Source: an uncultured Methanobrevibacter sp.
GTDB lineage: Archaea; Methanobacteriota; Methanobacteria; Methanobacteriales; Methanobacteriaceae
Assembly: GCF_947169325.1 (NCBI RefSeq)
Contig: NZ_CAMVPN010000001.1
Coordinates: 80,089-144,088 of the forward strand
Reading direction: 5' to 3'
DNA: 64,000 nt
Within the stretch, counting starts at the first letter, position 1. Each line of letters begins with the position of its first letter. Shown in pieces: positions 63,701 to 64,000 of this stretch. The notes beneath the pieces were generated by a model, which worked only from the letters and a program-made list of their open reading frames with translations, ran no database searches and had not been told where the DNA came from. The position numbers and the translations under genes are program-made.

Positions 63701-64000
63701 TTTACTTGAACCATATTTCAAGCAGCAGTAAAATCGTCAATGTAATATTTAAAGAAAATAGGGCTACTAAAAATGGTGGTGCTATTGACTGTAATGCAAG
63801 TTATATGGGTCTTTTAAATACATTATTCGAATCCAACTACGCCGGTGAATATGGTGCTGCTTTATGTAGGGAAGCCGGTGCCGAACACGGTTATGGTGGA
63901 AACAACACATTCAATTCAAACTATGCAGGAATTGCAGGTGCTGCTCTTGCATGGCTTGATGTTAATGAAATAACAATCAGAAATTACACATTCTACAACA
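51736..64000 (+). CDS. Giant adhesin-like protein (ALP 5), 5' part; runs off the window end
   Basis: Predicted surface adhesin, absent from the ORF track because no stop is reached. ATG 51736 follows a strong GGAGGGGG at 51722-51729. At least 4,088 codons are open; no track ORF lies in this frame, and the last codons read R-N-Y-T-F-Y-N. Signal peptide: MNRKEILTIILLICVIFSLQAVTAA. Beta-helix 1 (about 60-2880) holds a 127/130-codon repeat, two copies of a 387-codon block, and inserts without GGA turns at about 820-955 and 1280-1345. A linker domain (about 2887-2985) homologous to that of ALP 4 follows, with a second N-cap (L-I-I-Y-G-N-G-W-A-L-D-A-K-G-Y-S-R-I-F) and beta-helix 2 with the CRE-marked super-repeat, cut in its fourth copy. 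By analogy with ALP 4, the missing part should be the rest of helix 2, an Ig-like stalk and a TGNP anchor. No catalytic motif was recognised. Confidence 0.92.
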   Translation, partial: MNRKEILTIILLICVIFSLQAVTAADSGSNSTDGNVLSVDNNVSAYTLPDSESNDLLGYDNAVSFDQLKKDLDKTGDITLDKNYTYLDSDIASVGNKGITLTGTKTINGNGNVIIDANQMSRIFVIVPGANITLKGITFVNGNATALPDGTATGHGGSILANGEIHIDNCNFQDNTATYGNGGSVFIKGSGSTITNSYFKGNRAINNGKDSIGPGGALFIVDANNVKISHSIFEYNYAGLNGGAIASKDGITNCTIINCTFEHNTANGSAGAVGMQSSNFKMYNSTFKHNEARGLFNKTGTTPYYPGNGGGIVVRAHNSYVYNTTFINNTAALYGGASFLSNTTADPTNNNTKYELCTFINNTASVNGGALYWVKGAHYGYVLNSTFTNNTAGRSGGAVYWFGTTGTIKHSNFTNNTALGIVEDKDSYGNLTYGGNGGAVMWVGSNGTVYNCTFTTNNATNKGGAVYLQGSSGGLCNNTKFDTCTFTGNIAGVNGGAIDWYRGARNGHILNSVFEDNIANRSGGAVFWSGIGGEIKYSNFTNNKALGIKEANDTYGNMTYGGYGGAVMWTGPNGTIDNCRFITNEAHYNAAVNQGGRGGAVYLQGSATDNCTNATFSNCNFTSNIAGTNGGAIDWHTGAHDGKITHSTFEYNVAKSNGGAVYWRGHHGDIFYSNFTNNRAEGEHPGSYGNIGDGGAVFWAGINGTVDQCRFIENEAVKNPNYVNGGRGGAVYIENCSHGNKNTTFHNVYFESNIAGTNGGAIDWHEGAEDGMIENGIFINNTAQRNGGAIFWYGHNGIIKNSRFTNNRATGEHREYNFDINMTAGDVILVTARPDIQDAKVHKLYVVNQTITKTTYTSEYYIIVVNSSTGIHEWKQISESEAASQYDLTLPQGNVTNCTELPSNSSAELNRLYILNITTTNKIAHFESWVAFINSSNKKQWKQLDEIDIPVSESIISPVDWAIDQYYGGDGGTILWSGDIGYIYNCTFTDSNSARRGGAAYMTGSDYVTYDSCNFTNCTSGTNGGGVDWLAGANYGKIYNCVFNQTRAARSAGAIYYDGWYGDLQNITIIGTKAWGGSLDNSSDGRVKYAGWDSSHWDTNTTGGDAGAIMFTGSNIKVYNITFTDCIATGRGGAVFLQDNKNVTFDLCEFRNNQALGTANNTWNDDKNLSSGKNRFLSGNGGAIGFDNGATLGVIKNSKFINNTAQRMGGAISFAKGSSNATIINSTFDNNTAKRNGGAVSVDGLNARFEDCDFTNNSATAEDLDRSIFDLTSLSKIRNVTTENAIVNKTALPTPSADTLGYLYVIVQMNAGKKISYTMAITVGSATSGYDWSLMKNTTETGPSPVDWATDEYLCGDGGTIFWRGDNGIANNCNFIESNSNRRGGAAYMTGSDNITFSNCNFTNCTSGTNGGGVDWLAGANYGRVINCTFNNTRAARSAGAIYYDGDYGQMINITIINATSYGGTLPASRDGRVKYAGWDASHWDRNTTGGDAGAIMFTGNHEYIYNATFINCTTEGRGGAVFLQDNTNVTFELCKFEHNYAKGTASNTWESKITQNSTEDLEDLTGHGGAIAFDVNATNCKILSSNFTDNLARRNGGAINFDKGSTNNTIRDCRFDNNTVYDDGGAINYDRGADYCSIYNSIFYNNTGLGRFNSSTRGGTICLVGSNITISDSQFILGRSYANTTEGANISKTDGGAIFLAGDDVNITNTLFDRCSAPNNAGAIEIVGDRATLTNCTFEKCNATEDGGALYVQGLNCEIYNSTFRHNTAGDDGGAINWKGDNGYVYNITCFNNHGISFNGSHSNGGTISLNGNNVTITKSSFTQSGALIAGGAIFATGNNVTISESYFERNNVSHTVVEEGKAYTTGGGSIYVFGNNSDIINCTFDMANGKEGGIIYVQGHNVTINNISTKRSYAVAGGAMYIAGENATILKSNITMANSTTSSGGAIYIQGANANISESYFGRCVGGKDISSTRLVDGGAIYVNGTNATISKSVFEMNNVSQAGGSIFVRGNNTKILDSNFTKSHATIGGIIYVEGPNAVINGSSFSMSSVVTSGGAIYVNGTNATIEKSSFKLNNATNNGGAIDVEGDLAEIKDCNFTIDIVLTGDGGAIYIGGKNTVISGINSNITRSSNGYGGSIYVEGKNTIINQSNFDSSNSKKEGGAIYIKGDDSKVIDSNFTRTSNTNGGAIYIEAKNAVVSGSNFNMNNASNMGGAIYIYGEHASIINSTFNKTYAISGSKYIKDVNHGGAIYIKGIYANISGSKFENYGSYKGGAIYLEGNYGNVENSSFDNGYSASDGGAIFSTGSYSMVKYSNFTNNYAYYNGGALYWFGATKNSVVGCIFINNTACGYGDQGTKGGGAVYWSEKGSYGVIRDSKFINNSVIATKDKADGGAVLWDTNKHCILDNCTFDSNYVTSTMTTWTQGGAVYMRSNNVTISRCTFENCWSQKDSGALYIANDKNTNVFLSPIDVHVFNCTFINNSAKGEYNSADYDCGGGAVLVKQVGNIYFTDVRFINNTADKGGAVSMIRPSKNDNNYFRNCTFIGNNATENGGSIWSGSYTGANPITLRLYNVTISDGNASLGGGIYTLGNIVYDNLTFINNNATSGGALYWDKASVTISDMVFINNNATNGGAIYIPKESTTVKNCNFTNNNATNGGAIYVGANSVTITKNNFTNNSAKEMGGAIYTNTSVSGGKITYSNFTLNHAKYGGAIYAGSAGSGSAHITISYSTFIKNVANSDGGAIYVANPYYDINSCNFDGNNASGNGGAVYVKDDLSTTIKDSTFKNSYAGKDGGAVYHNGSSLTLTINHDDFINNTARYNGGAILYVTAAKKYRDYNNFDNLGQTTSAGRTNVIDSGVQFIKNSLFENNNDYPLIVQAIPNTLVPTIRVILNRPKDSRPETKINWVVNLTNATDNTFIRQIVVNSTTYYDHYNAVYDYVYVNFEGLMDEQTYRINVGFNDTNYMYKENYTTATAEGSLIGEFKLLQKQIMGNITEQSQSPGDVYVVYLEDSYTFTRWEDIPYAKSDDSCMNITSLDRPLIIYGNGWALDAKGYSRIFNITGSNVTFVNVRFVNGNASGKYNDGVYNGGAIYWSGANGAVNNCSFVDNYAERGGALYLNESASNYKISDCKFRQNDADTFGGAIDCYAPKMNLTNTLFDKNTADTGAALCREITATGGFGNYNNFTSNRAKTNGSALAWISAESININHYIFIDNVAGNSGGAIYVGKGSGNCVVNNSYFQGNNVTNEYGVLTGHGGAIEWYAGNGTVLNSTFIDNHAHDGGAIYVGHGSEEINISESTFRINTAGTKGGAVSIEASKVTINASDFYDNNATYGGALYVGGAGNLNYVYSSVFEGNKAKDGVGGAIYWEASSSYIYDSNITSNCADYGGGLYLGGDSAESTILNCSFTDNHAKFTGGAIDCNASKMYLSNTTFDSNYAQFGSALCREVNAKGGSGANNTFINNHAYVAGAALGWMGSVNITITNYTFINNSAEVCGGAIYVSRSSHNCSIITSNFENNYVTNATSTWDGNKFYWTAWDGELMSFSLVVTTDTSLINTTVIGVDTVFYSSSEEAGKENMGVGGAVSCLAANATITGSNFTNNTANKGGALYVGSYEGHTNINRSVFTSNIAYEIGGAINLHASGVHIDDSQFYNNTAVNGSALYVGGVGTANKVHESIFEGNNATDHGGAIYWKAYEGEIIGTNFTNNRAIYGGAIYLNGVSNNTNIINSTFKFNNATKNGGAMECNASNIGIYNITFESNYAGEYGAALCREKGATSGHGTNNTFIANHAGIAGAALAWMGVDNININYYYFINNTANEGGAAIYVSDDSDNCIINHSSFKGNYITNDTGGHGGAIYVVGDNATIVNSNFTDNHAFYGGAIFAGKSSGNTNISNVTFDDNWANVDGGAIVITGSGVTLNDTRFYNNLAGDSGGAIYVGGEGTSNVIWYTVFENNTARDHGGAINWLAYSGEVYYSNFTNNSAVYGGGIYLNHISSSSKIVNVIFKENRATKNGGAIDCNASYMGLLNTLFESNYAGEYGAALCREAGAEHGYGGNNTFNSNYAGIAGAALAWLDVNEITIRNYTFYN
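53050..54160 (+). repeat. 127/130-codon repeat in ALP 5 beta-helix 1
   Basis: GGAV(M/F)W turns at 53050, 53431 and 53821 (spacings 381 and 390 nt) each open a block containing N-G-T-(V/I)-x-(N/Q)-C, R-G/K-G-G-A-V-Y-(L/I), I-A-G-(V/T)-N-G-G-A-I-D-W and a Y-S-N-F-T-N-N step. The codons are strongly T-ending (GGT, AAT, GCT) across this stretch. Confidence 0.82.
54200..54605 (+). other. Non-helix insert (two related sub-modules) in ALP 5
   Basis: Part A reads A-R-P-D-I-Q-D-A-K-V-H-K-L-Y-V-V ... E-W-K-Q-I-S. Part B reads T-E-L-P-S-N-S-S-A-E-L-N-R-L-Y-I-L ... K-Q-W-K-Q-L-D-E-I-D-I. There are no GGA turns. The order L-P-x-x-S-(A)-x-x-x-x-x-(L)-Y-(V/I) followed by a W-x-Q-(I/L) segment resembles a small module I associate with tail and structural proteins of gut phages. 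That assignment is from memory of the pattern only. Confidence 0.45.
54607..56930 (+). repeat. Two copies of a 387-codon block in ALP 5
   Basis: P-V-D-W-A-(I/T)-D-(Q/E)-Y at 54607 and 55768 (1,161 nt apart) opens two long, closely similar blocks. They share R-R-G-G-A-A-Y-M-T-G-S-D, N-C-T-S-G-T-N-G-G-G-V-D-W-L-A-G, T-R-A-A-R-S-A-G-A-I-Y-Y-D-G, D-G-R-V-K-Y-A-G-W-D-(S/A)-S-H-W-D and G-R-G-G-A-V-F-L-Q-D-N. Each block is preceded by a non-helix insert. Confidence 0.9.
55590..55766 (+). other. Second phage-tail-like insert in ALP 5
   Basis: Reads T-A-L-P-T-P-S-A-D-T-L-G-Y-L-Y-V-I-V ... S-G-Y-D-W-S-L-M. It is related in layout to the insert at 54420-54600 and occupies the equivalent position before the second 387-codon block. 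The flanks are regular beta-helix turns, so the segment would protrude from the helix as a small domain. Confidence 0.45.
56640..57280 (+). repeat. Shared helix module, two linked copies in ALP 5
   Basis: First copy: S-T-R-G-G-T-I-C-L-V-G-S-N-I-T-I ... K-T-D-G-G-A-I-F-L-A-G-D-D-V-N-I. Second copy: A-G-D-D-G-G-A-I-N-W-K-G-D-N-G-Y-V-Y-N-I-T-C-F-N-N-H-G-I-S ... N-G-G-T-I-S-L-N-G-N-N-V-T-I. Motif order matches the ALP 2 and ALP 3 copies, at lower identity. Confidence 0.7.
60395..60700 (+). other. Linker domain between the two beta-helices of ALP 5
   Basis: Reads V-V-N-L-T-N-A-T ... E-Q-T-Y-R-I-N-V-G-F-N-D-T-N-Y-M-Y-K-E-N, then G-E-F-K-L-L-Q. It matches the ALP 4 linker at 38335-38640 in position and motifs, and is likewise preceded by Y-R-D-Y-N-N-F. 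Confidence 0.7.
61240..64000 (+). repeat. Same ALCRE-marked super-repeat in ALP 5 beta-helix 2
   Basis: The A-A/S-A-L-C-R-E motif recurs with its Ala codon at 61240, 62065, 63040 and 63859 (825, 975 and 819 nt). The 975-nt unit carries an insertion of about 50 residues near 62310-62460 (W-D-G-N-K-F-Y-W-T-A-W-D-G-E-L) without GGA turns. The last copy is cut by the window end. Unit order matches ALP 4. Confidence 0.88.

Noticed and set aside
51736-64000. Possible frameshift or pseudogene, because the ORF track shows no large ORF here
   Set aside because: All plus-strand track ORFs here lie in another frame. The frame from ATG 51736 stays open to base 63999 with consistent helix motifs, so the gene is intact but truncated by the window.

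Overview
The window comes from a gut or rumen methanogen of the order Methanobacteriales, most likely Methanobrevibacter. It is a tandem cluster of giant surface adhesin-like protein (ALP) genes. The reasons are: very AT-rich intergenic DNA, archaeal TATA-type promoters, GGAGG ribosome binding sites, Sec signal peptides, and the ALP architecture known from M. ruminantium and M. smithii (GGAI-type parallel beta-helix repeats, then DUF11 or bacterial-Ig-like repeats, then a C-terminal membrane anchor). The genus call is inference from family knowledge; no database search was possible.

Layout, all on the + strand: (1) 1-5527, the 3' part of an ALP whose start lies upstream of the window; (2) 5736-22016, an ALP of about 5,426 aa; (3) 22455-35210, 4,251 aa; (4) 35804-50773, 4,989 aa; (5) 51736 to the window end, at least 4,088 codons with no stop. 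Gene 5 is missing from the ORF track only because it runs off the end; the frame was checked at the start, along its length and at the last codon. The five genes fill about 96% of the window. The four gaps (208, 438, 593 and 962 bp) each hold an upstream terminator-like element and a promoter for the next gene, so these look like separately transcribed genes. No RNA gene, IS element, CRISPR array or ordinary metabolic gene was seen.

Genes 1 and 2 are a paralogous pair: helix, then 6 versus 23 DUF11 repeats, then the same four Ig-like domains and anchor. Gene 3 has a similar helix on a stalk of about 22 Ig-like domains that contains an 11-unit V-V-V-N-E/Q-T sequon repeat. Genes 4 and 5 are a second pair: each has two complete beta-helix domains in series, the second built from a repeat of about 273 codons. 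Gene 4 continues into about 28 Ig-like domains, including a recently amplified 516/519-bp tandem repeat. Gene 5 carries non-helix inserts resembling a module I associate with phage tail proteins.

The proteins probably form long stalked surface fibres that present beta-helix heads to plant material, protozoa, bacteria or host surfaces. The DNA shows much internal duplication, module sharing between genes, and abrupt shifts in codon choice, as expected for a locus evolving by recombination. The four visible C-termini share an x-T-G-N-P motif before the membrane segment and an R-R-F-(K/R)-(K/R) tail, which suggests one anchoring or processing route.
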